Shown here piece after piece: positions 23,340-35,400 of a DNA stretch of 64,000 bases. Both the position numbers and the translations under genes were made by a program. This DNA is from Aporrectodea caliginosa (Eukaryota; Annelida; Clitellata; Crassiclitellata; Lumbricidae), in NCBI GenBank assembly GCA_020284085.1, contig JACEVL010000099.1, positions 1,516,229 through 1,580,228 of the forward strand, in the 5' to 3' direction. The notes beneath the pieces were generated by a model that worked only from the letters and a program-made list of their open reading frames with translations, had not been told where the DNA came from and made no database searches. The stretch's first letter is position 1. Each line of letters opens with the position of its first letter.

Positions 23340-24430
23340 TATATATATATAATATATATATATATAATTTATATATATAATTTATATATATATATATATA
23401 TAATTTATATATATAATTTATATATATATATATATATATATATGGAAACCGTATGGAGCCCATTATGGGTTCCACCTAACGCCGATAGAAATGCTGTGAG
23501 GGCGACACAATACTTGAATGGATGCGCATTTTAAATATTTAGTAAATGCGCATTAAATTGAATATAATTAAGTATTTAAAATATTAAATTTTAATATTTT
23601 CGTGATTTCAATGTCGTCGTTTTCATCTGAGTTAATCGTTGTCGTATGCTGATATTTCGAAAGAGTTGCTCAAAAGCTGAACGCAGTGAACCGGCTTACT
23701 CACAAGCGTTTCGTATTGTCATAGAGGTTATTAGAATGACATAGTTAGAATGATATAGTTAGAATGATATCGTTAGAATGACATCGTTAGAATGATATAG
23801 CTAGAATGATATAGTTAGAATGATATAGTATGAATGATATAGTTTGAATGATATAGTTAGAATGATATAGCTAGAATGATAAAGCGAGAATGATGTAGTT
23901 AGAATGATATAGTTAGAATAATATAGTTAGAATGATATAGCTAGAATGATATAGTTAGAATGATATAGTTAGAATGATATAGTTAGAATGATATAGTTAG
24001 AATGATAAAGCGAGAATGATGTAGTTAGAATGATATAGTTAGAATTATATAGTTAGCATTATATAGTTAGAATAATATAGTTAGAATGGTATAGTTAGAA
24101 TGATATAGCTAGAATGATATAGGCCTAGTTAGAATGATATAGCTAGTATGACATAGTTAGAATGATATAGTTAGAATGATATAGTCCGAACTCCGAAGAC
24201 TAAAATCCGTTTGGCAGCAGACCAGAGAGGAGAAGTTGACAGAGTATCTAGAATCTAGATGACGCACCTTTAGCATCGTAACAGGAACGTTGCACAAAAG
24301 AACATAGTAGGCCTAATCTTAGGTCAATCTGACTGAAGAGAGACAATGAGAGAATGATTGTCTTACCTAGACACAGAAATGGTGCTATGAAAAGCGCGAC
24401 GATGAAAGCTGGTGCGCAGACGGTCGGCAT
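19937..24430 (-). CDS. two-Ig-domain secreted or GPI-anchored surface protein
   Basis: Exons are 24430-24367, 21981-21682, 20790-20509 and 20049-19937, all joined in phase 1, giving 252 aa. Exon 1 encodes a signal peptide (MPTVCAPAFIVALFIAPFLC) and ends in a consensus donor (TAG|GTAAGA). Exon 2 is one Ig domain (VTLECRS, W at ADWTRNG, DAGTYVCAC). Exon 3 is a second (LQLTCKA, VEWLLNG, QDFGVYSCR). Exon 4 gives a Ser-rich spacer (SSSDSSG) and a hydrophobic tail (TTGFAIMVVLGMMIAMIP) that stops with no cytoplasmic charge, as in a GPI-attachment signal. NxS/T sites include NTT, NVT and NTS. Symmetric phase-1 Ig exons are typical of the superfamily. The exon 2 donor (ACA|GTCAGT) is the least certain junction. 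A short CAG run lies in the 5' leader. I cannot assign a vertebrate orthologue; cell adhesion or immune recognition is only inference. Confidence 0.85.
20098..20140. repeat. (TA)n microsatellite
   Basis: Alternating TA lies immediately upstream (in minus orientation) of the last Ig-gene exon acceptor. Confidence 0.9.
20926..20999 (+). repeat. dispersed repeat end, sister copy at 31002
   Basis: CCATCGGTTGATGCCTTG, then GCATTAGACAC and GGCGCAATAGAAGTT, ending CTAATTA, are shared with 31002-31072. Each copy then runs into a different AT-rich simple repeat, as at the 3' end of a retroelement. It lies in an Ig-gene intron. Confidence 0.65.
22455..22492 (+). mobile_element. L2-type LINE 3' tail remnant carrying TAGGCCTA
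   Basis: AAGGGGCGCTATATA is the L2 tail seen at 1006 and 63470. Here it is followed by GGCCTA and then AAT, where sister copies continue AAATG directly. Confidence 0.55.
22861..22960 (-). mobile_element. half copy of the inverted-repeat element seen at 35751
   Basis: ATCGTAATCG, CTCCAAACTTCTAAAG, CGAAAGCCAAGC and CACCAGCTTATTC occur in the same order as in the right arm at 35868-35934. A more decayed relative lies near 10612-10665 (GCATCAGCTTATTCACGAG). Confidence 0.5.
23290..23442. repeat. (TA)n microsatellite with AATT interruptions
   Basis: About 150 bp of alternating TA, broken by regularly spaced AATT steps, in intron 1 of the Ig gene. Confidence 0.95.
23731..24184 (+). repeat. 14-bp minisatellite (TTAGAATGATATAG)n
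   Basis: There are roughly 32 units of TTAGAATGATATAG with point variants such as ATAGCTAG and AAAGCGAG...GATGTAG. It lies in Ig-gene intron 1, about 180 bp from exon 1. One unit (24114-24133) carries an extra GGCCTA. The same array, in the same orientation, recurs at 32201-32355. Confidence 0.95.
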
Positions 24431-24834
24431 TTTAACGTTAATGACTCACGACTCGTAACGACTGGAACCAACTACTGGTCCGAAAGTTCTCGCTGAAACT
24501 CTGGTCTCTGCTGAGCTGGTGATGGCCGGAGTAGTACTAGCTACCGTACTGCTGCTGCTGCTGCGGCACCTGAGCATCAACTGACTGAGTCAGAGAGAGT
24601 ACCAGAACAACCTTGTCCGTCTATAACCAGGCATCGGTCATTGGACCTTAAACAAAGAGACTGATCGTGGTAGGGTAAAGACTGCGGCTGCTAAATTAGC
24701 TGGCCCGACCCTATTTGAACCCCGGCCGGCTGGTCGTTAGCTTATATATATGCTTCTATGTCCGTTTGCCTGTCTGACTGTTTGTCTGTCTCTCTCTCGC
24801 TTTCTCTGTCTCTGTTTCTGTCTGTGTATGTCTC

Positions 24835-24986
<152 letters not shown>

Positions 24987-25890
24987 GCACCTCCTCTCTT
25001 TCTCTCTCTTCTGAACGCCTGTTTACTGCTGCAGTACTCAGACAGCACAGAGGCGTCTTCTGGGTGCGAGAACTTTCGAAACGAATTGTCACTAACAGTT
25101 TTATTCTAGAAGTTGCCCGATTGTCCATAAAAGAAATCTGCCTTGACCTACGACCGCATTGACCTATGACCGCTACAACCTTTGACCGGAATGAGCGATG
25201 ACCGCGCTGACCCTGAAATATGGAAAGAGGCAGAGCGCGTCATGGTTCAAATCTCTCAACTTCTAACGAAAGTAATTACAGATGTCTGGCCTCTGCGACT
25301 TTCTGCCATCGCAATCATTTCGTAAACTTCAAATTTTTAAGTCGCCACAATATAAAATTTCCATATCATATGCTCGTTCATACGGACCGTTAAGATGTAC
25401 CAGACTGAACTCTACAAAATTCCTCTATCCGTAGAGAACGCCCCATCAGACACCATATGCTTCGTGGAACCAGCATATACTATAATTATAATTTCTTGGT
25501 TTGTTGCTGTAGTAAGTAGTAAGTAGTAAGCCATTTTATTGACAGAGCATCAAATACCATAAGATCACAGTACAAATTCAAGAAAAAAACAATTCCAGTA
25601 GATGAAAGCACATATCAAAAGGTCTATCCAAAAGGGTCATATGGACCCGCTGCGACTGGATCGACCTTTTTCTGGATAATATTTGGCAGTAGTAACAGTG
25701 CAAAAAACAAAGTGCATTGCTGTGACGCTGTGTCGTAGCAAATACGTTTAGAGTTTCCGCCTTTCTCCATAATTTGTTTTCCTATTTAAAGACATGCATG
25801 TATCTGTCTTGAACAGAGTGCAAGTTTCTCACAGTTACCTTCAGTTCTTTCTTGCTCCTCCACATCGTCCTCTTTCTCCTCGTCTTCTAG

Positions 25891-25995
<105 letters not shown>

Positions 25996-26322
25996 GCCTC
26001 TTCTTCCTCCACCTTCTCCTCCTCCTCCCTCTCCTGCTTCTTTCCTTTCTGTCGAATGTTACAGCTTATGCACTTGCATGACCGACATTCTGTACTGCGG
26101 AAGTTCTCCAAGAACATAGAGGAGGGAGTTTGACTGAAACGCTACGTCCTTCCCTTCTGTGCAAGGAAGGGAGGGACGTATACCTTGAGGGAGGAATGAT
26201 GAACCGTGAAATGGAGGTACGGATGTATAGAACAGGGAATGATGGAGCCTCATGGAGGGGGGAGGAAGGGAGGCAGGAATAGGGGAGGTACACTGCAGAA
26301 ACATTTCTTACACAAATAATCT

Positions 26323-26800
26323 CGTCGACCGAGAATCAGGTTGTTCTAACTCCACTTTTTATGTGTTGGGAGTTTTGGGACATTTTGATACCGTTGAATT
26401 TGAGCAGCTTGCTCTATCCCCACATGAAGTTAGAACATTCATAGACATTTCGGAAGTACCAAAAACACCCAGAATTATAGTGTTCTATTTCCATTTTGAC
26501 AGTATGTTTACGGACTAGCTTGTTCTATGTCCACGTTGAAACGCGGCCGACCCTATTTTTAGCCAGGCATTGAGCGCTATGTTGTTCTATCTCAAACTAT
26601 AACTCCAAAGTTGAAAAAATTTAAATAAACAACAAAAATAACATAGGCAACATTGTGGCTGAAAAATGCTGATTCTCCAGAGCTATTTATTGATAGCTTA
26701 CTCGCTACTTGAATGTATCATTTTGCTGTACAAAGATACTTCTGCCGTTTTCTCGAAAACAACATTCTTTCAGTTAGAACAACCTGATTCTCGGCCGACG
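26323..26800. mobile_element. 478-bp inverted-repeat element
   Basis: The 28-bp termini begin CGTCGACCGAGAATCAGG on the left and, reversed, CGTCGGCCGAGAATCAGG on the right, with one mismatch over the full 28 bp. Internally, TTGTTCTA followed by TCC or TCA recurs several times. AATAAT occurs near both outer edges, but a clean target duplication is not clear. No coding capacity. Confidence 0.65.
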
Positions 26801-27056
26801 AATAATTGTAGTTCTGTTCTTCATCACGCGCGGATTACAAATTACGCTCTACAGCATTTTTTGCCTATTTTGTTCCGAATTCTTTCATGCTTTGAACGTA
26901 GTCATTCATAGCTATACAGACTTCACTTGTCAAAAATTTGTCTCCCATAATGTTGTGTCCCTGCGAACTGCGGTCTGTACGATTTCGGACAAAATCACTA
27001 TTATTAAGAGTACTCAATCTGGTCTGCTTATCTGTGCCCAGGGAATACGGTAACAT

Positions 27057-27310
27057 AGAGTATGTTAGAGGTAGAGTATGTTAGAGCTAGAGTATGTTAG
27101 AGTTAAAGTATGTTAGAGTTAGAGCTAGATTATGTTAGAGTTAGGGTTTATGTTAGAGTTAGAGTATGTTAGAATTAGAGTAAGAGTATGTTAGAGTTAG
27201 AGTATGTTAGAGTTATAGATAGTAGCCTATGTTAGAGTCAGAGTATGTTAGAGTTATAGTATGTTAGATCTAGAGTATGTTAGAGTATGTTAGAGTTAGA
27301 GTATGCTCAC
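27057..27310 (+). repeat. 16-bp minisatellite (AGAGTATGTTAGAGTT)n
   Basis: About 250 bp of AGAGTATGTTAGAGTT with indels and point variants. It is a different unit from the 14-bp array at 23.7 kb. Confidence 0.9.
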
Positions 27311-28717
27311 TGAAACGCAGCTTAGACATTTCGCTTGATTGACGTAGTCTACTTGTTATCGTCTAGGGTTTCTGGCAGGTGCTTCCTGCCATTTCGAGAC
27401 TTATAAGTGACTCGGTCGCTTTACAGACTGGCGTAAATTGGGATATTTATACTAATGGCTTGGCGGGTATTTGGCCATTGGTGGAACTGAACCGATTAGC
27501 ACTCCCTGTCCATAGAGGACCAAGATTTAGAGTTAGTGGAGGAATCTTGATAGAGGACTAACCACAGGGCCTCCGAGGCTCCTTGCCCTGCCTATAGGCC
27601 ATTGAGTGCATCGTGTAAAGGTCGGCAAGTCGTGTTAACTTACACTGCGGTTCTTGAGTGCTCCTTTTATGTGACTGTAGTTTCGATGCACACGCAGCAT
27701 TACCAGGAATCCCTACTCAGGCCTCCACCGACTGGGCGCATACAGCCCAGACACCCTGCTTCGTCTCTCCATTATATATAGCCTAAAGCCCATTTCGACA
27801 ACTTGCACAACGTCTGTATGCGGAATTGAAGCATTAGACCTAACTGAAATTAAACTTAATAAAATAAGGAACAATTCTACACCAAACTTGTGAAATATAG
27901 GCTAGCCCCCCTAAAAAATTAGCCGTGCTTACTTCAGTTTCTGAGTTAGCCTACCTCAGGGATTCAGTAGGCTAATGGACGCTGCATGTTTAAGCTACGA
28001 CTGAAGACGTTCGATCTGGCCTTTCCTGAGTTAACATGACATTGTAGAGCCCATAACCCTGCCATCATTCCCACATGGAGCCCATTAGGCTATACCCAAA
28101 TAGGACCTATATTCCCATATGGGATCCCTATAGAGCCAATTTGGGTCCAACGTAATGCCCATGGATATGCTGGCAGGGATGGACCCATGTGGAATATTGT
28201 CATATTCTCAATTTCTCACCATGTCTTCAACATATTATGACGTATTATTGCATGTATGCTGTTTGCTTTACGAACTTGCTCTCCTTTTGGTATAAAAACG
28301 GCAGAAACAAAAACTTGGGCTACAGAACATTCAGAGCATAAGAGTTTAGGCTAAGTTTAAGTTCTAAGTTAAAGTTTAGGCTACTTTTACTATTATTTAA
28401 GTCATATTTAATTAAGTCATATTTAAGTCGTATAAGTCCTAATTAACCGGTTGCGGTTTGTCAACCGGATTGTTTCAATAACGAATATTATTAAACTTAA
28501 TTAAGTAAGTAGGCATATCAAATTGCCTACATTTTATGAATAGGGCCCCTAGTAGGCTAATCATTGAAGAAATGGGTCAAGCTCAGTAGGCCCTATAAGC
28601 TATTAGCTTTTCTTGGATCCTGTTGCACCTACTTGTGTTTCATGTTTGTAACCTAAAACCTGTTCTGTGCAATAAATTCAAATCAAGAAATTCAAGTGCA
28701 TGTGTGAATTTTTCGCG

Positions 28718-29678
28718 TTAACCCTAGGGCTACCAAGCTTTTTTTGTAACACGGACTACCTGGATTTCGTGTTTGGTTTTACATATCATAACTTGTAATA
28801 TAGCATTGGATTCAGCATTCATTTCTGCACAGAATGGTATATTTAGTTGTACATTATGTGAATGCACCTCGAAATTACATCACTTTTAACAACGGAACCC
28901 ATTAATTAGCAATATTGTATATTATTGCGTACATTTTGTACTTTTTGGATAAACAAATATAAGATTATGTGTGTTTTGAAACTAATCTATGTATAAAAGA
29001 TACACAAAATCATCCCTACATATGTTTATATAGTATAAAATGTAAATCCATACATATATATCCATACATATAATTATATCGGTTTACGTTGTAATGCTGT
29101 ATTCAGCCATTTTCACACAGATTACGCGTATTATTATTTATTTTGATCACTTCCTGTATTCAAAAGACAAAGATGTAGGTATGCAAATGAAGCCCTTCAT
29201 TCCCTCTAAAGAATGGTATCTTTGTTTCTCTTCCAGGAAGACAAATGAATACACTACAGACAAAAACTAAGGGGGAGTCCTTCCATTCAGCCATTTTTCG
29301 CGCATATTACGCGTATTATTATTTATTTTGAGCACTTCCGGTTGTCTCAGGTCAACTCAGTGACCATAGAAATGTAGCCCCACATTCCCTCTATAGTCTA
29401 TAGAATGGTAAAAGTTGTGTCTCTTAATATTAAATGACGGATAAGATATAGTCGAAAATCTAGGGGGGTGGTATCCACCCCCTCTGGTGCCTCGGGTATA
29501 TTGGGTATAACTCTTGAACGGTGTGAGATATCATCTCACATTTTACCTCAAAACGTGTGTAAATGAACCCCCTACAGCTACCTAAAAGGTCAAATTTTTA
29601 TTCCTTACGGAAAAGTTTGAGATGAAAAAAACCTGGGGGGTGGCAACCACCCCCCCCCCTTGGTAGCCCGAGGGTTAA
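28718..29678. mobile_element. piggyBac-like non-autonomous element, TTAA target site
   Basis: TTAA duplications (28718-28721 and 29675-29678) bound inverted ends CCCTAGGGCTACCAAG (left) and, reversed, CCCTCGGGCTACCAAG (right), with one mismatch in 16. TTAA targets and CCC termini are hallmarks of piggyBac. The 953-bp interior has no transposase frame. It holds a diverged direct duplication of about 190 bp marked by TACGCGTATTATTATTTATT near 29127 and 29309. Confidence 0.8.
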
Positions 29679-30545
29679 GTATTCAAAGCATCGATATCTA
29701 TATTCAAAGGACCTACTCTAAATTTATTATTCTACGTCATGGATAATGATGAGGTAACTTTAGCAACATCTTTATTAGCTCGCAATACGTAAAAACTAAA
29801 AAATATATCGTTTCCGTTCACACAAAAATGTGTTTGCAATAATAGCAACGTTTTCTAAATTCTCTGCAAATTTAAATAGAAAATGCCTTTGCTGATGTGT
29901 TTATTGTCGTCAAATTGTTGCAGACAAGTGATCAGACGCCGTTCAGGAATGTGCTCGAAAAATGGATGTATGGCCGAATTGACAGAATAATATTTTAATT
30001 ATAATATTATGCTGTGCTTGTTGTTGTTGTTATTTGTTGTTGTTGTTGTTGTTGCATCTGCCGCTGATGCCGTAGATGGGTGTACGTACACCCACTAACG
30101 ACGGATGGACGATTGGGATTGTTCTTTTAAGGACTAGTTTTTGCATAGATCTAATAGTCCCAGATTTGCATGCAATCTAATTACTTCTGTGGCGCCATTA
30201 TCACAGAGCATGATTATAAACATCAATGGGTGGTCGCTTCAAGTAAAATTGTAGCGAAAGTTGAACTCCACGGCAGAAGGCAGGTCGAAATACGATATGT
30301 ATAATAATTATGGTATTAGGTAGCATGGTGTTAAAGTTCATTGAGAGCAACAGGTTCATCTGTATGCAAATAAGGTAAGAGATTATTTGGAAAAGTCGCC
30401 ATTAGTCGGTGTTCAGTAATGGCTCAAACTTATTTCTTACTGGCCAGTGGCCACATTTGGTGAGCTTGAGGAAAGTTACTGCAACATGATGAGTGTATGT
30501 CGAAAGTGTTCTAGCAACAGCAACCATGTTTTGACTTTCCACTTT

Positions 30546-30945
30546 ATTGTATTGTATTGTATGGTATTTGAACACTTGTTATAGCGCCCCTTCCAGATTC
30601 CCATTCAGAGGCGCTCCCGACTACTGCGCGGATGCTGAATCGGAGTTTCACGCCGAGCGCATGAGCAATTGCGAGTGAAGGACTTGCCCAGGGTCCCTAC
30701 GCGGCGGCTTTTGAGGTGGATTCGAACCCACAACCCTCCAGCTGCAAGGCACCGAACATACCCCTACACCACCGCGCCCCAGTTGTATTGTGTTGTATTG
30801 TATTGTACTCTACGTTTATATTGCGACCGAGCCACCCGCAGTAAAGATCTGAGAAATTAATCTCTGATAAACCGACCGATCGGGAATCGAACCCCGGCCG
30901 CCGGCGTGGGGAGCGGGCTACCAACCCACTCAGCCACTCAGGACC
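30546..30945 (-). mobile_element. cluster of tRNA-like SINE fragments
   Basis: Two box-B-like segments on the minus strand (reverse of GGATTCGAACCC near 30718 and of GAATCGAACCCCGG near 30884) each precede a box-A-like stretch. TTGTATTG tail repeats and an L2-tail-like TATAGCGCCCCTT lie nearby (30575-30600). It looks like nested insertions; boundaries are uncertain. Confidence 0.5.
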
Positions 30946-31001
30946 TTAGGCTGCCTCTCTGTCTCTTACGGACTGATCTTCTGGATGTTGACCTGATTAC
31001 G

Positions 31002-31072
31002 GCTTGGTTTTGGTGTGCCATCGGTTGATGCCTTGTGCATTAGACACCGGCGCAATAGAAGTTGCTAATTAC
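31002..31072 (+). repeat. dispersed repeat end, sister copy at 20926
   Basis: Shares CCATCGGTTGATGCCTTG and the rest of the 20926 block through CTAATTA, then continues into ATTACATTACATTACC. Confidence 0.65.
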
Positions 31073-31119
31073 ATTACATTACCTCAAAGGACCTTATACT
31101 CTAAGCCATATAGTATTCT

Positions 31120-31325
31120 TGTTCGTAACCTAATGACACTGCATATAGACAAACGTATTCCAGTCTGGGCCATTTTCCTATGTGGATCAGAATGCTGGAC
31201 AATGTGAGTGGAAGATGAGAACAGAATTCTCATAGAAGGAATGAGTAGGGTATGGAAAATGTCAGGAATGTCAAGATTAAAGAAGATTCGAAATGATGAC
31301 TTAAGACAGTTCTTAGCCAATGTAC
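31120..31325 (+). pseudogene. LINE reverse-transcriptase C-terminal relic
   Basis: The plus strand reads LCGSECWTM, one stop, then VEDENRILIEGMSRVWK and KKIRNDDLR. This is the order of the GSExWTL...DExR...IRNxxL block found downstream of the polymerase domain in many LINE proteins. The stop and lack of flanking domains show a dead fragment. Confidence 0.6.
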
Positions 31326-32200
31326 ATTTTGTTTTGTTGGGTTTTTAGTTTTTCATAGCATGTATTCTTTTGAGTGACCCACGTAGTGCCACCTTCTTAT
31401 GCTGCAGAGCTCTGTTAATAAGTTAGGCATTCCTGTCAAGAAGAAAAAATATGCTAACAAAAGCCTAACATGCATTAATGCTGAATGGCAGGATTTAGTC
31501 AACAATAAATTTTAATTAATGTTATGACTCACTGGTATGGGTTTGGGTCAGCATACTTGGGTTAGGAAAACCTGAAAATATTAAATTTTATGTTGAATAA
31601 GTTTATTTAGCTCTATGGTGCATTTTCTGTGCATCATTTGTGTTAGAGTTTAAGGCTTATATATTCAAGGCTTTTTAGGAGATGCTTTCCCGTTAGGGCT
31701 TACTGACTAAATGCAGTACAGCCTAGCACTGTTACATTATGCTGGGGTAGGACTTGCTTTAAAACAGAGTGCTGCTGTAGATATTCTGGAAATGATGCTA
31801 TATAAATTACCTGTTATGTCCTTCATATTTTTTAGTAATTATATTAAAGTGATGTGTATATGTTTGGGTGCAATTATTTACCCTCAGAGGTGTTATTCAT
31901 TGTCTGTAATTAAGAGCCATTCAAGGACATTGAAATAATATTTCAGTTTGAAATAATATTTCATTTTATGTATTTTATTTTAATAATACATTTATATATT
32001 TTTTACATTTTTCATATTTTTTATTTTAATAAAACATAATACGATAAAAAATCTTGCAATTAATAAATGTTTTATTCTAGTAAAGATGAATAAAGAATAA
32101 AAATTCTGCAAAAGATAGCATGATTATTTCATTTTATCGCTGGAGCATAAAATGAAGTGTGTGATATAGATGGCAAAAAGTGAGCATTTAAATATCTGGT

Positions 32201-32355
32201 CAGAATGATATAGTTAGAATGATATAGCTATAGAATGACAAAGCGAGAATGATGTAGTTAGAATGATATAGTTAGAATGATATAGTTAGAATTATATAGT
32301 TAGAATTATATAGTTAGAATGATATAGTTAGAATGATATAGTTAGAATGATATAG
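32201..32355 (+). repeat. 14-bp minisatellite, second locus
   Basis: The same TTAGAATGATATAG unit and orientation as 23731-24184, including the AGCGAGAATGATGTAG variant, so the arrays are related by descent. It ends about 70 bp upstream of the TTLL start codon. Confidence 0.95.
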
Positions 32356-32423
32356 ATTACATTACATACAGTAAACATTGGTTGTGTCTTGTGTTCAGCT
32401 CGGTAGGCAGGCTTTGAAGTGAA

Positions 32424-35400
32424 ATGACCGATCATCCAAACTTTGGGGCGGATAAGAGGACTTCAGAAAGTTTGGTAGCAATTGGGTCGAGAAAGCCAGC
32501 CATGGCCAGCACAGCAAGTGAAACCAAGTCGAATAGCGACAGCGATAACCAGAGCTTTTATGCAACAGAGGTCACCACGAGCGAGGAGAGGCTCTTCAGG
32601 GAAATGGCGTCCGTCGAGTACGAGAGTGAGGACGATCAGTTCGAGGAAAGGAGGTCCAGGGATGAAGGGTCCAGGGATGAAGGGTCCAGGGAAGAAGGGT
32701 TTAGGGAAGAAGAGTCCAGGGAAGAAGGGGACCAGATGAAGGAGGAGAACCAGTTACAGAAAGCACAGCTCAGCCTGATTGATGACGAGGCGTCGGCCTT
32801 CCTTTCACACTCTCAGGCCGATTCTGATGGTTAGTCACTTTCACACCACATCAACAACTTCTCTTTAATTATTCATGTATTTACCTATTTATACATGCAT
32901 GTTTATCTGTATATAATGCATGTATGTATATGCAATGTAATTATGCATGTTTCATAGCATTTATATAGCACTTTTAAGGGACATCTTAACAGCTGTGTGC
33001 ATGATAGCTGTGTGTATGGCTGTATAACTGACCACACTTGACTTCTCTTAAGCCTTAAGGCATGCAGAGAATGTGTGTTGAATGTTTGTGTAAATCAAGA
33101 CATTTTAGATAGCATCATTTAAGAACCTCCTCTCGAAACTAAGTGATGTTGACATTTTATTTGCTACTGCAACAGGATGTCAATGTATAGAACTGAGATG
33201 GTATTGATGAAATTAATTCAAAGTCATTTTCCAACTGTCATCAATTTGCTGAACCACTGATACTCATCTAACACCAATCGGCTTAAATATAAAAGTATGT
33301 GGATCCAACTGGAGAATATACTAGAAATATAGTCCAAGAAGCAAATATATTATCATACTCTGTAACCCTCCACTTGCATAATTAGCCAGCTGTTTTGCTC
33401 TTTTTGTAGCATGAAATGTGCCAGTTCAATTGTATCTAGGAGCAGCACATAAATAATACAGCATGATTTAGTCTTTAACCAACAGTTGCTCAGAATCCAT
33501 CAAACTGATGTCTTTTCAGGTGAGTGTATATATGGACTATGTAAATTTCGGACAAAATAAAACAAATGAGGATATTTCTTTGCAAATTGAAATAGCCAGG
33601 TTTTTTAAATTACTCAGGACAGTTTAATTGCTTGTTGTTTACTTTTTGATAATTACAGGTGAGAATGATGAGGATTTAGATCCCAAGACGTCTGAAGTCG
33701 CTGCCACTGACTTGTGCCTCAAAGAGTCTGGACCACAGACTGAACCAACTAAGACGAAATCTTGGGAATTCCTGATATCAAGTAACAAAAAGACAAAGAG
33801 GAAAAGGTTTCCTTTTGTTATTGCTCAAGTTTAGTTAAGACAACAAAAACATTCATACATTTGGAAATACTGGTATTGTTGAGCTGCATTACAGTCTTAT
33901 AAGGTAAGGTAAGGTTATAAGGTAAGGTCAGGTAATAAGGTCAGGTAAGGTCATGTAAAGTAATTTAATAAGGGGAGGTAAAATAGGTAAGGTCAGATAA
34001 CTAAGGTAAGGTGATGAATGTAGCTGAATGATGAAGAATATTTATTAAGCTCTATGCCAGTGCAGATAAGTATTTTTCAAATTGTTATTTTTTACTTGAC
34101 AAAGAATTTACATCTTTCTACAGCTATGTTGATAAAATATGGCTATAAAGTTAACTAAACTCCAAACATATCATTTAGAGCAGTGGTTCCCAAACCGTGG
34201 CCCGCGGGCCAAAAGTGGCCCGCCAATCCTTTGAATGTGGCCCGCGACAGTCACTCACAAATTTTGAAAAAAAATTAAATTACCCTGTTTTCTTGATTTA
34301 GGCTTCTGACAATTTTTTTGTTAAAGAAATAGTGGAAAAAGTAAAAAAGTAACTATTATACATGAGTTTTGCATGGGGCGTGGGCGCAAAATGAGGCTTC
34401 TGACGAATTTGTTCACGAAAAGACGGGGGGAAAAAAAGGTCATCAGAAATTTTGGCGGAAGAAAAAAATTTTTTAGGAAATTTTTGCCCCCGGGCGCGCG
34501 AACCCCTAGTTACGCCACTGCAACTGACGGCTCCTCAGATCTCTGTGGCCCGCCAAGATATTTTAAAAGTAAGACTTTGCCCTCCATCAAAGAGCTTGGG
34601 AACCACTGATTTAGAGTCATATGTTCGGTTTAATGAAATTATTAATGCAAGGGTTACTTTGGTATGTAATGCATGCAAGATCACAAAGATGTGTGGATCT
34701 TTGTCAGAGATCGTTTAAAACGTTGCACTTCTCTGAAACAGGCTAGTCCAGGCAGTCTTTATACAAATCAAACAACTGAAGCTTCAGCCCCTCTTAGTTT
34801 GCCTCAAGATTGAAGTGAAATGACTGCCAAGTGCAGATATTTTCACAAGATGTGAACATACTGATATATTTCCAATTTGCAGTTCGACTTATAAGTTTGT
34901 TTATGTTTTAGTGCATTCTGTGTTTATATATACATATATATATTTGTATATACACACATATATATACATCTACTGGTTTGTACGCAGTCTTTCTGTTTCT
35001 CTTTTAGTGCACTGTATATCTGTTTGACCTACTGCAAGTATGATTCAGGTAAGTTTTGCTGATTTGCGTCAAAGATGAATATTTTGGGAAGTTAGGAAAA
35101 TTTTAGAAATAGCATGATAATATCAAGTACCTATTGTGGAATAACCACCTACTTATGTGTAAAAAATCAAGAAAGGTGAAATAATTACAGGTATTTGTGT
35201 TAATCCATCCTTGACAATTAATAAGGGTGAGGGTGTTTGTGAGATGGCCACCCGTGGCGTCAGCATCTGCTAAGTACCACATTGAGCAGATATTTATTGC
35301 TGGCTCTTAATTAGAATAGAATAACATAGGTAATCAGAAAAGCAGAAAGAGTTTGCTTTAAATGAGTTAACTATGTGAATGACTAAGTAACTGTAGGTAA

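Noticed and set aside
23731..24184. CRISPR-like or satellite centromere array
   Set aside because: It is a direct tandem 14-bp minisatellite of only about 450 bp.
27379..27561. 60-codon plus-strand frame
   Set aside because: No motif, no splice support, and repeat-rich surroundings.
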